64,000 bases of DNA, taken from NCBI RefSeq assembly GCF_004799325.1, contig NZ_SSMD01000003.1:434001-498000 (forward strand), read 5' to 3'. Below are positions 52,235 to 61,109 of this stretch, in pieces. How positions within the stretch are numbered: position 1 is the stretch's first letter; each line of letters begins with the position of its first letter. The notes below the pieces were generated by a model. It did not search any database and was not told the origin of the DNA. It worked only from the letters and a program-made list of their open reading frames with translations. Position numbers and translations under genes: made by a program. The DNA is from Thalassobius vesicularis (GTDB lineage: Bacteria > Pseudomonadota > Alphaproteobacteria > Rhodobacterales > Rhodobacteraceae).

Positions 52235-53851
52235 TTACGGCCGTGCCACGCCGAACTGCATCTTGTTCGGAGTGCGGCGTGCCTCTTCCCGGGCGATTTT
52301 CATGACTTCGGCCAGCACGTCGCGGGTGTCACGCGGATCAATGATCCCGTCGTCCAGCACCCGCGCCGAGGTATGGAACGCGTCCATCTGGCTGTTGAAG
52401 TTGTGGATGATCATCTGTTTCAGCTGGGCCATTTGCTCTTCGTTCACAGGCTCGCCCGAGCGTTCGGCACGCGCCTCTTGCACGATGCGCATAGTCTCGG
52501 CGGCCTGTTCGCCGCCCATCACGGCGGTCTTGGCGTTGGGCCAAGAGAAGCAGAAGCGCGGCTTGAACCCCCATCCGCACATACCGTAATTCCCCGCGCC
52601 AAAGGACGCCCCGCAATAGACGGTGAACTGCGGCACCGTCGCGTTCGTCACCGCCTGGATCATCTTCGATCCGTGCTTGATGATCCCCGCCTCTTCGTAG
52701 CTGCGGCCCACCATGAAACCGGTGGTGTTATTCAGGTACAAAAGCGGCGTGCCGGCCTGACAGCAGGACTGAATGAAATGCGTGGCCTTGGCAGCCCCCG
52801 CCGGATCGATGGGGCCGTTGTTGGTGATGATCCCGATGGGCCAGCCCTTGATCCGGGCCGTGCCGCAGACCGTCGCCCCGCCGTAGCGCGTGCCAAACTC
52901 GACGAAATCCGAGCCATCGACGATCCGCGCGATCACCTCGCGCATGTCGATCGGGGTGCGGTAGTCGCGCGGCACCAGCCCCAGCAGATCTTGCGGATCA
53001 TGGGCGGGTTCGTCAAACGAGCGGCTGTCCTCTTGCTGGCCCGACCAATCGACATTGCCCAGCACCTCGCGCGCCATGCCCAGGGCGTGGCGGTCGTCCT
53101 CGGCCAGGAAATTGCCCAGACCAGAGATGCCGGTGTGCATCTCGGCACCGCCCAGTTCCTCCTCGGTCGCGACCTCACCGGTGGCGGCCTTCAGCAGCGG
53201 CGGGCCGGCCAGAAACGCCCGGGTCCGGCCGCGCACCATGATGATGACGTCCGACAGGCCAGTCTGATACGCACCCCCGGCGGTCGAGGAGCCATGCGTC
53301 ACCGTCACCACCGGCAGCCCCGCCGCCGACAACCGTGCCAGATTGGCAAAGATCGAACCGCCGCGGATGAAATCCTCGACCCGGTAGGCCATCAGGTTCG
53401 CCCCGGCGCTTTCGACCAGCTGCACGAAGGGCAGCTTGTTCTCCAGCGCCAGTTCCTGCACGCGCAGCTGTTTCTCCAGCCCCATCGGCTGCAACGCGCC
53501 CGCCGCGATCCCGCTGTCCGAGGCCGAGATCATGCACCGCACGCCCGAGACATAGCCGATCCCGGCGATGATCCCGCAGCCAGGGATGGATTTTTCCAGC
53601 TTCTTGGTGTCCAGCCCGTAGCCCGCTAGCGCGCCCAGTTCCAGGAACGGCGTGCCGGGGTCCAGCAACAACGCCACGCGTTCGCGCGGCAGCAACTGGC
53701 CGCGCGCCTCGAAACGGGCCTTGGCCGCTTCGGACGCGGCACGGGCGCGTTCCTTCAACGCCTGAACCTGCGCCAGCAGCGCAAGCATGTTGTCACGATT
53801 TTCGGCAAAGGCAGGCGCACCGCGCGCCACCTGACTGTCCAGTCTGGCCAT
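52235..53851 (-). CDS. acyl-CoA carboxylase carboxyltransferase subunit
   Basis: This 538-residue carboxyltransferase of the MccB/AtuC type carries the acyl-CoA and biotin domains with ESAGANLMAYRVEDF, HGSSTAGGAYQTGLSD, the GSSFVEFG-like DGSDFVEFGTRYG, and GASFGAGNYGMCG. It pairs with the biotin subunit at 50318-52222. The frame runs upstream to 53998, but GGAGG precedes the ATG at 53851. First gene of the operon; leucine catabolism (methylcrotonyl-CoA) is the best guess, but no isovaleryl-CoA dehydrogenase or HMG-CoA lyase is in the operon, so another acyl-CoA is possible. Confidence 0.92.
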   Translation of the reverse strand: MARLDSQVARGAPAFAENRDNMLALLAQVQALKERARAASEAAKARFEARGQLLPRERVALLLDPGTPFLELGALAGYGLDTKKLEKSIPGCGIIAGIGYVSGVRCMISASDSGIAAGALQPMGLEKQLRVQELALENKLPFVQLVESAGANLMAYRVEDFIRGGSIFANLARLSAAGLPVVTVTHGSSTAGGAYQTGLSDVIIMVRGRTRAFLAGPPLLKAATGEVATEEELGGAEMHTGISGLGNFLAEDDRHALGMAREVLGNVDWSGQQEDSRSFDEPAHDPQDLLGLVPRDYRTPIDMREVIARIVDGSDFVEFGTRYGGATVCGTARIKGWPIGIITNNGPIDPAGAAKATHFIQSCCQAGTPLLYLNNTTGFMVGRSYEEAGIIKHGSKMIQAVTNATVPQFTVYCGASFGAGNYGMCGWGFKPRFCFSWPNAKTAVMGGEQAAETMRIVQEARAERSGEPVNEEQMAQLKQMIIHNFNSQMDAFHTSARVLDDGIIDPRDTRDVLAEVMKIAREEARRTPNKMQFGVARP

Positions 53852-53954
53852 GAAACCTCCGGGTCTTGCGGGCAATTTCACCCGTTTCCCAGAGGTTAGA
53901 GGACAGAGCTCAGATGTTCTTGCGTGATTGCATTGTGCCGAGGCGCTGGCCCGT

Positions 53955-54395
53955 TCAGCCCGCCAGCAGGCTGCCCATCCGGCGCGTCGCCAGCGCATAG
54001 CCCTCGATGCCGAAGCCAGCCATCACTGCGTCCGCCCGCAGGCTGACATAGGAATGATGCCGGAACGCCTCGCGCTTGTGGACCTGGCTGATATGCACCT
54101 CAATCACCGGGCCTTCGAAGGTGTTCAGCGCATCCAGCACCGCGACCGAAGTATGCGTAAACGCCGCCGGGTTGATGACGATGCCCGCCGCCTTTTCGCG
54201 CGCCTCGTGGATCCAGTCGATCAACTGGCCTTCCCAGTTGGTTTGCAACAGGCGGATATCCAGGCCGAAGTCCTTGGCCACGGCGGCGCAGTTCCGCTCC
54301 ACATCCTCCAGCGTGTCGTACCCGTAGATTTCTGGCTGGCGCTTGCCCAGCAGGTTCAGGTTCGGTCCGTTCAGGATGTAGATAGTCTTGGTCAT
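53955..54395 (-). CDS. aroQ: 3-dehydroquinate dehydratase, type II
   Basis: AroQ dehydrates 3-dehydroquinate in the shikimate pathway. The 146-residue type II enzyme has the N-terminal [19 protein letters not shown] with the lid tyrosine, [23 protein letters not shown], and the C-terminal GFGIEGY. It lies between the acyl-CoA carboxylase operon and the AHL synthase gene, on the same strand. AGAGG precedes the ATG. Confidence 0.96.
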   Translation of the reverse strand: MTKTIYILNGPNLNLLGKRQPEIYGYDTLEDVERNCAAVAKDFGLDIRLLQTNWEGQLIDWIHEAREKAAGIVINPAAFTHTSVAVLDALNTFEGPVIEVHISQVHKREAFRHHSYVSLRADAVMAGFGIEGYALATRRMGSLLAG

Positions 54396-54470
54396 GCGTG
54401 CCTCTGGTCAGAAAAAGGCCAACGGCCCCGCCCTGTTATGGGCGTTTCCGGGCGCGTTGTGAATACCAGA

Positions 54471-55205
54471 TCAGTTCGAGAACTTGGCCGCGTTGAACAG
54501 TGCCGCCTGGCTGGTCGTGCCGTCGATGGCGAATTTGCGCCCCACCGGCACCGCGTCCAGGTCCATCCGGCGCAGCCAGCGCGACCACACTTCGGGAACG
54601 ATACCGATCACATGGGTCGCGCCCATCTGGCGCGTGCAGCTGACCATCTGCCCCATGATGACGCTTTGCACCTGCATCCGGCGCGAGGCCGGAACGTCCT
54701 CGGCAATGAACAGGCGCGAGGCTTCGACGATGCGCGCCTCGACCGGAGCATCAATAAACAGGCAGTCCTGCGGGATGCTGTCCAGAAGCCCGCGCTGCGC
54801 GTCGCGCAACATGTAAGTGTAGATGCCGCATTTCGCCGTGGTCGGCAGCAGCCGGAACCCGCCCAGGATCTCGCCGTATTCATGCACGGCCACCCAGCGG
54901 CACTGGGGCGTGTCGTACTGGTCGAACTCCATCCCCTCGGTATGAGGCAGGTCCCAATGCAGCCGGTCGATAAAGGTCCGCTTGCGCGCCCGCAGGAAAT
55001 TCACCAGCAGATCACCGAACTGCCCGACATTGGTGTAACCCATCATCGTGGACTTCACATGCCCGACCGGAGCCAGCGAAGGCCGCCGCGCCAGCATGCG
55101 AACTGGATCGATTCGTTTTTTTGAAACACCCGGAACAACGGGTTCTAACTCGGGAAACACCTGCTGCGACCGTGACGGCCGCTCTGCGAAAGCTGTATGT
55201 TTCAT
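54471..55205 (-). CDS. acyl-homoserine-lactone synthase (LuxI family)
   Basis: This 244-residue protein makes N-acyl-homoserine lactones from S-adenosylmethionine and an acyl donor. All hallmark LuxI residues are present: R74 and F78 in RARKRTF, W84, D95 and D98 in EFDQYDT, R118 in GGFRLLPT, and E161/R164 in IVEASRL. It has about 50 extra residues before the family core; if an ATG at 55046 is used, the extension disappears. No LuxR gene is adjacent; its neighbours are two histidine kinases and a response regulator, divergent across 358 bases with two inverted repeats. Confidence 0.9.
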   Translation of the reverse strand: MKHTAFAERPSRSQQVFPELEPVVPGVSKKRIDPVRMLARRPSLAPVGHVKSTMMGYTNVGQFGDLLVNFLRARKRTFIDRLHWDLPHTEGMEFDQYDTPQCRWVAVHEYGEILGGFRLLPTTAKCGIYTYMLRDAQRGLLDSIPQDCLFIDAPVEARIVEASRLFIAEDVPASRRMQVQSVIMGQMVSCTRQMGATHVIGIVPEVWSRWLRRMDLDAVPVGRKFAIDGTTSQAALFNAAKFSN

Positions 55206-55563
55206 GTCCTGCCCGACCATGTTTTTTCAACAGTTTAGGTGAGACTTCTCATCCGTCACCTAAAAATTTGTCCGTTTTCACCAAAAAAACGCCACATTGA
55301 TGTATAGGCAACACATGCCGTCACGTTAAGATTGTAAAGAACGTGACCAGTTCATCGCCTCCGGCCCAGTTTGCTGCAAAAATAGACGAAATCGGTACAC
55401 TTTTTCCATCTATGATAGTATCACCGTGCACCCCTACCGCCAAGTGATGCATTCGCAGGTTTTTTCTTCCGACTGGTAAAAAGTTCGATTACGCCGAAAT
55501 TTCGCCAATATCCTTAATTAGAAATGAATGGCGACGAGTAGGAAACGATACGGCAGTTGATGG
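55206..55563. promoter_or_regulatory. 358-base luxI/kinase intergenic region with two long inverted repeats
   Basis: No gene is seen here. TTTAGGTGA (55234-55242) / TCACCTAAA (55256-55264) is a perfect 9-bp inverted repeat with a 13-base spacer, just upstream of the luxI gene. GTCACGTT (55320-55327) / AACGTGAC (55340-55347) is a perfect 8-bp inverted repeat with a 12-base spacer. Their similar geometry suggests operators for a dimeric regulator. Confidence 0.55.
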
Positions 55564-56931
55564 ATGGCACTACGGGTGATCCTCAGAAAATTCCGGAAAG
55601 ACTGGCTTAGGCTTGACCGCCTAGAGCGCCAGCTGAAGGACTACGTCGAGGCGACGACGACCCTGCTCTGGCAGCGTCAGGCGATCTTTGTCTCCGCCAC
55701 CCTGCTGACCGCATTCTACTTTGACTCGACCATCGCGTTCCTCACCTACACCGGGGTTCTGTTCTCCGAGGTGCTGGACGTGATCGCGGCACGGCGCATC
55801 CGGGCCTGGGACGGCAAGGATCAGACTAAGGCGATGCACTTCCTCACCGCCATTCTGGTCAATACGCTGGTCAGTTCGGGCGCGATCTGTCTGTTCATCA
55901 TCATGGTTGCCGAACAGCAATTGGACGGCGGTCACTTCACCCCGCTGTTCTTCCTGTTCGCGGCGGCCCTGTTCGCGGCCATGAACAACCACCAGTTCCT
56001 GCCCGCCCTGTTCCTGCGCCTGACGATCTATGGCGCGACCTTCGGCTATATCGCGTTGATGGACATCCTGCGGTACTACCCGCCGATCGACTCTCGGGCG
56101 TGGCTGGAGTTCTTCACGATCCTGTTCGTGATGTACTTCATCATCGACATCTCGATTCAATTCCTGCGTCTGTACCGCGCCGGCGTCCGCCAGCTGGAAG
56201 AGCTGCGCCGCGAACACGAACGCACCCTGGCCGCCCTGACCGTCAAATCGCAATTCCTGTCGACCGTCAGCCACGAGCTGCGCACGCCGCTGACCTCGAT
56301 CAAGGGGTCGCTGGATCTGGTCAACCGCGGGATGCTGGGCCCCGTCCCGCAAACCCTGTCGCCGGTTCTGGAAATCGCTGGCAAGAACTCGGTCCGCTTG
56401 GCCAACCTGATCGACGACCTGCTGGACCTGCAGAAATTCGAAGCCGGCGAGATGGTGTTCAACTTCGAGCCGCTCAGCGTCAACGCCATCATCTCCGACG
56501 CCATCGAAAGCGCCTCGGGCTTTGCCCGCAGCCTGGGCATCATCGTCACCTACATCCCCGAAGGCGAGGACCTGACCGTTCTGGGCGACAAATCGCGCCT
56601 GCAACAGGTCATGGCGAACCTTCTGTCCAACGCAGTGAAATTCTCGCGCGAGGGGGGGCAGGTCAACGTCCGCGCCCATGCCACCGGCGACAAGGTCACG
56701 ATTTCGGTCATCGACTACGGCGTGGGCATTCCCGCCGGCAAAGAAGACGCCGTGTTCGGCCAATTCAGCCAGATCGACTCCTCGGACCAACGCAAGGTTG
56801 GCGGCACCGGGCTGGGCATGAACATCTCGAAACAGATCGTCGCCCGCCACAAGGGCGAGCTGACCTACAGCAGCACGCTGGGCGAAGGCACGACCTTCTT
56901 CCTGACCCTCGACCGCGCCGAAGCTCAGTAA
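55564..56931 (+). CDS. membrane sensor histidine kinase
   Basis: This 455-residue kinase has a multi-helix membrane sensor (about six segments, residues 38-205) with little periplasmic sequence, suggesting detection of a membrane or hydrophobic signal. A coiled-coil linker leads to HisKA with H237 in TVSHELRTPLTSIKG and an ATPase domain (MANLLSNAVKF, DYGVGIP, GGTGLGMN). It ends the divergent side of the luxI gap. The next kinase starts 114 bases later in the same direction. A hydrophobic signal such as an AHL is a speculative ligand. The ribosome-binding site is weak. Confidence 0.9.
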   Translation: MALRVILRKFRKDWLRLDRLERQLKDYVEATTTLLWQRQAIFVSATLLTAFYFDSTIAFLTYTGVLFSEVLDVIAARRIRAWDGKDQTKAMHFLTAILVNTLVSSGAICLFIIMVAEQQLDGGHFTPLFFLFAAALFAAMNNHQFLPALFLRLTIYGATFGYIALMDILRYYPPIDSRAWLEFFTILFVMYFIIDISIQFLRLYRAGVRQLEELRREHERTLAALTVKSQFLSTVSHELRTPLTSIKGSLDLVNRGMLGPVPQTLSPVLEIAGKNSVRLANLIDDLLDLQKFEAGEMVFNFEPLSVNAIISDAIESASGFARSLGIIVTYIPEGEDLTVLGDKSRLQQVMANLLSNAVKFSREGGQVNVRAHATGDKVTISVIDYGVGIPAGKEDAVFGQFSQIDSSDQRKVGGTGLGMNISKQIVARHKGELTYSSTLGEGTTFFLTLDRAEAQ

Positions 56932-57045
56932 TTCTACCGCTTTTCCACGTGAAATGCTCTCTTTTATACCATCAAAACGCACATAGTGAGACAACAAAAC
57001 GCCGTAAACTTGTGTAAACTGGAAATTGTTAACCAGGCAGAACCC

Positions 57046-58122
57046 ATGATCTCGATTGCACCTTTATCCGAGCCAAGTTCCTACCTTCCGGAAATTCTGG
57101 AAGAGCTGCACGACGAGGTCTACGTCTACCGGGCCGACAGTTTGCGTCTGGTCTACGCCAACAAGACTGCCCGCCTGCGTTGCGACTGGCGCGATGGCGA
57201 GGTCACCCAGAAATACATCTACGACAGCTCCAAGATGTTCGACACATCCGGCTTTCACCGCCATGTTGAACCGCTACGTCAGGGCCTGTCCGACACCGTC
57301 ACCATCGAAACCCTGCATGAAAAAGGCCTGGTCGAGATCTCCACGCGGATCCTGTCCACCCTGGGCGAAGGGCCGCTGTTCGTCTCGGTCCTGCGCGACC
57401 GCGAACACCGCCGCCAGCTGGAACGCGCGCGCACGCAGGCGTTTTCGGAAATCGTGCACGATTTGCGCACGCCCCTGACCTCGATCAACGGGGCGCTGAA
57501 ACTGCTGACCTCCGGCTCGATGGGGGATCTGCCGCCGCAAGCCAAGAACCTGTTAGAGCTGATGCAGCGCAACGCCGACACCTTGCTGTCGATCATTGGC
57601 GACATTCTGGACCTGCAGAAATTCTCGACCTCGAACCCCAAGCCCGAGGAAGAGATGGAGGAGCTGGACCTGGTCGCCCTGGTCAAAGAGGCCGTCGCCG
57701 CCCATCTGGGCTATTGCGCGGTCCACAACGTTGCGATTGATCTGGTCGCAACCCCCGAAAATGCATGGTCGCGCGGCGTCCCCCTACGTCTGCACCAGAT
57801 GCTGGCGAACCTGCTGTCCAACGCGATCAAGAACTCGCCCCAGAACGAAACCGTCGGGGTGAAACTGCGCGAGCATGGTGACTACTGGCGCATAAGTATC
57901 GACAACACCGGGCCAGGCATTCCCGACCATTTGCGCGACCGGATTTTCGACAATTACGTGAACCATTCCGCCGCCAAGGGTGCCAAGGTCAAAGGCACCG
58001 GCCTGGGACTGGCAATCTGCAAGAAAATCGTGAAATCTCATGGTGGTGATATCGGTTTTTCATGCGATACTGCCGAAAGGACAGTGTTCTTCGTGGACCT
58101 GCCGAAACTGCCAAATCCCTAG
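57046..58122 (+). CDS. soluble PAS-type histidine kinase
   Basis: This 358-residue cytoplasmic kinase has a PAS-like N-terminal domain (about 15-120), HisKA with H138 in EIVHDLRTPLTSING and an ATPase domain (MLANLLSNAIKNS, DNTGPGIP, GTGLGLAI). The receiver domain is absent. The frame extends to 56986, but ATG 57046, preceded by CAGGCAG, fits better. It precedes a single-domain response regulator by 63 bases, so they probably form a phosphotransfer pair, with the upstream membrane kinase as a second input. Confidence 0.9.
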   Translation: MISIAPLSEPSSYLPEILEELHDEVYVYRADSLRLVYANKTARLRCDWRDGEVTQKYIYDSSKMFDTSGFHRHVEPLRQGLSDTVTIETLHEKGLVEISTRILSTLGEGPLFVSVLRDREHRRQLERARTQAFSEIVHDLRTPLTSINGALKLLTSGSMGDLPPQAKNLLELMQRNADTLLSIIGDILDLQKFSTSNPKPEEEMEELDLVALVKEAVAAHLGYCAVHNVAIDLVATPENAWSRGVPLRLHQMLANLLSNAIKNSPQNETVGVKLREHGDYWRISIDNTGPGIPDHLRDRIFDNYVNHSAAKGAKVKGTGLGLAICKKIVKSHGGDIGFSCDTAERTVFFVDLPKLPNP

Positions 58123-58185
58123 GTCAGTCCCCTACGCACACCCCGGCCTTTGGCCCAAGAAACAGACGGAAAGCGGCGTCAAACG

Positions 58186-58575
58186 ATGGAAGACTTGAAG
58201 CGGATCCTGCATGTTGACGATGACGAGGACATCCGTGTCATCGTGAAGATGGCGCTGGAGCTCATCGGCCAGTTCGAGGTCGCACAGTTTTCCTCTGGCC
58301 CCGAGGCGCTGGCCGGCATCGGAGACTTTCAGCCGCAGATGTTTCTGCTGGACGTGATGATGCCCGAAATGACGGGCGAGGAAACCTGGCACAACCTTGC
58401 GGACATGCCCGGACTGGCCAAAGTTCCGGCGATCTTCCTGACTGCAAAGGCCGAGGAAAGCTTTGCCCAAAGGCTGCTGTCCAAGGGCTGTCTGGCCGTC
58501 ATCACCAAGCCCTTCGACCCCGTCGATCTGTGCAGCCGCCTGCAACAGCACTGGGCCGAGTTCAACGCCCGTTAG
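58186..58575 (+). CDS. single-domain response regulator
   Basis: This 129-residue receiver has no output domain: acidic pair HVDDDED, phospho-acceptor D56 in LLDVMMPEMTGEE, and the conserved Lys in VITKPFDP. Such CheY/DivK-like proteins act by protein contact or as phosphate relays. The ATG at 58186 follows a GGAAAG sequence; an in-frame TTG at 58150 is less likely. The stop overlaps the convergent pxpA stop. Confidence 0.9.
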   Translation: MEDLKRILHVDDDEDIRVIVKMALELIGQFEVAQFSSGPEALAGIGDFQPQMFLLDVMMPEMTGEETWHNLADMPGLAKVPAIFLTAKAEESFAQRLLSKGCLAVITKPFDPVDLCSRLQQHWAEFNAR

Positions 58576-59348
58576 GCGACCGGGCTGCCGCCGAACCGCG
58601 CGATCGAGACCCCTGCTCCCTCCAGCATCAAACGGACACGCGCCGCGATCTGAACCGCCGTCGGCGTGTCGCCATGCAGACAGATCGTGTCGATCCGTGT
58701 CGGGATATGCTTGCCGCTTTCGGTGATGATCGCCCCGGCCTGCACCATGTCCAGCATCCGCTGGCCAGCCACCTCGGGGTCATGGATCACCGCGCCCGGC
58801 AGCTTGCGGTCCACCAGCGTGGCGTCGTCATTATAGGCCCGGTCGGCGAAAATCTCGCAGGCGGTGTTGCAGCCCAGCTCGGCCACGGCCGCCTGCTGCT
58901 GCGTGCCTGCCAGCACCATCACGATCAGGTCGGGGTCAACGTCCAGCGCCGCCCGGTAGCAGGCCAGCGCCATCGCCTTGTCCTCGGCCGCCATGTTCGC
59001 CAGCGCGCCGTGCAGCTTCAGGTGCCGCACCTGCCCGCCTGCCGCGCGCGCCATCGCCTGTGCCGCGCCCAGCTGATAGCGCACCAGATTGCCCAGCGTT
59101 CCATGCGGCAGATGCATCTTGCGCCGGCCAAAGCCCTGCAGATCCGGAAACCCCGGATGCGCGCCGATGCCGACGCCGTTCTTCACCGCCAGCGCCATCG
59201 TCTGGGCCATGATGTCCCAATCCCCCGCATGCACCCCGCACGCGATATTGGCCGAGCTGACAACCTGCAGCAGCGCCGCGTCGTCGCCCATGTTCCAGGG
59301 GCCAAAGCTTTCGCCCATATCGGCGTTCAGATCGACAGTCAGGGTCAT
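58572..59348 (-). CDS. pxpA: 5-oxoprolinase subunit A (LamB/YcsF family)
   Basis: PxpA works with PxpB and PxpC to open 5-oxoproline (pyroglutamate) to glutamate at the expense of ATP. The 258-residue protein has the family N-terminus VDLNADMGESFGPWNMGDDA and SANIACGVHAGD, with GIGAHPGFPDL and the C-terminal CLHGDTPTAV. It is the last gene of the TRAP-pxp operon, 3 bases after pxpC. Confidence 0.93.
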   Translation of the reverse strand: MTLTVDLNADMGESFGPWNMGDDAALLQVVSSANIACGVHAGDWDIMAQTMALAVKNGVGIGAHPGFPDLQGFGRRKMHLPHGTLGNLVRYQLGAAQAMARAAGGQVRHLKLHGALANMAAEDKAMALACYRAALDVDPDLIVMVLAGTQQQAAVAELGCNTACEIFADRAYNDDATLVDRKLPGAVIHDPEVAGQRMLDMVQAGAIITESGKHIPTRIDTICLHGDTPTAVQIAARVRLMLEGAGVSIARFGGSPVA

Positions 59349-59351
59349 GGC

Positions 59352-60362
59352 TTACTCCTCGTCACCGGCAATCATGCCGCTGATCAGTTGATAGGACAAA
59401 AGGTCGGGCATGTCGCGCGGATCGCGGATCATCGGCTGCACCCGGCGGCGCAACCCGGCCAGCGTGTTGCGCGCGCGCGTCTCGGCCTCCAACGCGGTGT
59501 CCGTATCGACAAAGCGGAAACGCAGAGACGCACCTGGCAGCGCCTGCGCCACTTTCGGCAGATCGCAGGGCAGCACCGTGCCAATGCGCGGATAGCCCCC
59601 GGTGGTCTGGCATTCGGACATCAGCACAAAGGGCGCGCCATCGCCGGTGATCTGGATGTCGCCGGGCACGATCACCTCGGACAGGACGGTCAGCCCGCCC
59701 TCGACCAGGAACCCCTCGCCGTCCGAGTTCATCCGCACCCCCATCCGGTTGCCCCGGTGGTCGCGGTGGAACTCGGTCGCCTGAAACCGCGCCAGAACCG
59801 CGTCGGAAAACAGCGCCGTCTGAAGGCTGGCCAGCACGCGGATCACCCCGCCGCCAAAGCGCGGCTCGGGCGGCAGGATGCGCCCCACCTGCCCCACGGG
59901 ATCGGGTCCGGCGGTCAGCACGTCCCCCGTCTGGCTCAGCGCGCCAAGACCCGCAGACAGGTGCACGGCGCGTGATCCCAGACGCTCGGACGCGTCAATG
60001 CCGCCGCCGATATGCAGGTAGCCATAGGTCCCGTTCTGGGCCGAGCCGATCGACAGAACCGCGCCCTTCGGCACCATGTGGCTGGCGTTCCAGACCAGCG
60101 GGCTGCCGTCCAGCGTGACCCGCATCTCGGCCCCGGTCAGGGCGATCCGCAGGTCGGTCAGCGCCTGAAACTCGCCGCCCATCCCGGTCATTTCCAACGC
60201 CGCCAGCGTGGGCGATTGCGACAGCAGAGCCGCACCTTCGGCCAGCGCCACCGGATCGGCAGCCCCGCCGCGCGACAGGCCCTGCGACAGGTAGCCCGGG
60301 CGGCCTTGGTCCTGAACGCTCATGCCCGGACCGGCCCGGCGGATCAGCAGCGCGGCGCTCAT
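59352..60362 (-). CDS. pxpC: 5-oxoprolinase subunit C (biotin-dependent carboxyltransferase family)
   Basis: This 336-residue KipA/PxpC-type protein has GPGMSVQDQGRPGYLSQGLSRGGAADP at the N-terminus, GYLHIGGGID, VRVLASLQ-like RVLASLQTALF and GGYPRIGTVLP. It forms the 5-oxoprolinase complex with PxpA and PxpB. It overlaps pxpB by four bases (ATGA), so the two are coupled; pxpA follows after 3 bases. Confidence 0.93.
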   Translation of the reverse strand: MSAALLIRRAGPGMSVQDQGRPGYLSQGLSRGGAADPVALAEGAALLSQSPTLAALEMTGMGGEFQALTDLRIALTGAEMRVTLDGSPLVWNASHMVPKGAVLSIGSAQNGTYGYLHIGGGIDASERLGSRAVHLSAGLGALSQTGDVLTAGPDPVGQVGRILPPEPRFGGGVIRVLASLQTALFSDAVLARFQATEFHRDHRGNRMGVRMNSDGEGFLVEGGLTVLSEVIVPGDIQITGDGAPFVLMSECQTTGGYPRIGTVLPCDLPKVAQALPGASLRFRFVDTDTALEAETRARNTLAGLRRRVQPMIRDPRDMPDLLSYQLISGMIAGDEE

Positions 60363-61105
60363 CGGATCACCTCAAAGGTGGCACCACCATCCGGACCGGA
60401 TTTCACCATGTTTTCATAGGCTTCTCTGGTGATCTGCGGAAACAGAACCTCATCCCCCGGACGCAGCACAAAGGGCATATCGCTGTCCGGGCGGAACAGC
60501 TTGATCGCCGTCTGCCCGACATGCCGCCAGCCCGTCGGCGTCGCCACCGAGAACAGCACCATCTGCCGGATCGCCACCGCCAGCGCCCCTTCGGGAATGC
60601 GCGAGGTCAGCGCCTGTTGGCGCGGAATATTCCAGCACTCGGGCAATTGCCCCAGATAGGGCTGACCGGGCGCGAAGCCGATGGTTTGCACGCGAACGCG
60701 GGTGGTGGACAGCATCGCTACCGCCGCATCCACGCTCAGCCCGGCAGCCTGTGCCGCCTCCTCCAGCTGCGGGGCCAGATCGGTGCCCCATACTGTGGGC
60801 ACATGCCAAAGCCGCCGTCCTTCGGGCATCGGGGCGGCATACCAGTCCTGCCCCGCCAGCAGCGCCGACAGATCGGCACGTAGGTCCGTGGCATCCGTCC
60901 CCAGCGGATCAAACCGCACGAAGCACGACACCAGCGAGGTGCTCGTCTCCTCGATCCCGCTGAGCCCGGCGCGCTCGACCGCGGCGCGATAGGCCAGGGC
61001 CGCGCGGTTGGCGGGCTCGCTCAGCCGGTCGCCAAAACTGACCAGCAGCCCGTCAAACCCCACCGAGCGGATGCACGGCCAGATGATGTCCGTCGTCTCG
61101 GTCAT
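60359..61105 (-). CDS. pxpB: 5-oxoprolinase subunit B (KipI family)
   Basis: This 248-residue KipI/PxpB-type protein has the family segments FDPLGTDATDL, the VWGTDLAPQLEE motif, IGFAPGQPYLGQLP and PTGWRHVGQTAIKLF. It is the 5-oxoprolinase subunit that pairs with PxpC. In the operon it follows dctM by 4 bases and precedes pxpC with an overlap, so transport and hydrolysis genes are transcribed together. Confidence 0.92.
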   Translation of the reverse strand: MTETTDIIWPCIRSVGFDGLLVSFGDRLSEPANRAALAYRAAVERAGLSGIEETSTSLVSCFVRFDPLGTDATDLRADLSALLAGQDWYAAPMPEGRRLWHVPTVWGTDLAPQLEEAAQAAGLSVDAAVAMLSTTRVRVQTIGFAPGQPYLGQLPECWNIPRQQALTSRIPEGALAVAIRQMVLFSVATPTGWRHVGQTAIKLFRPDSDMPFVLRPGDEVLFPQITREAYENMVKSGPDGGATFEVIR

Positions 61106-61109
61106 GCGC

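Noticed and set aside
50153-53629. 1158-codon open frame on the plus strand
   Set aside because: It runs antisense to the crotonase and both carboxylase subunit genes, and its translation has no recognisable family motif.
54412-54427. possible terminator after luxI
   Set aside because: The stem is only four base pairs (GGCC/GGCC) before the T-run, too weak to list as a terminator.
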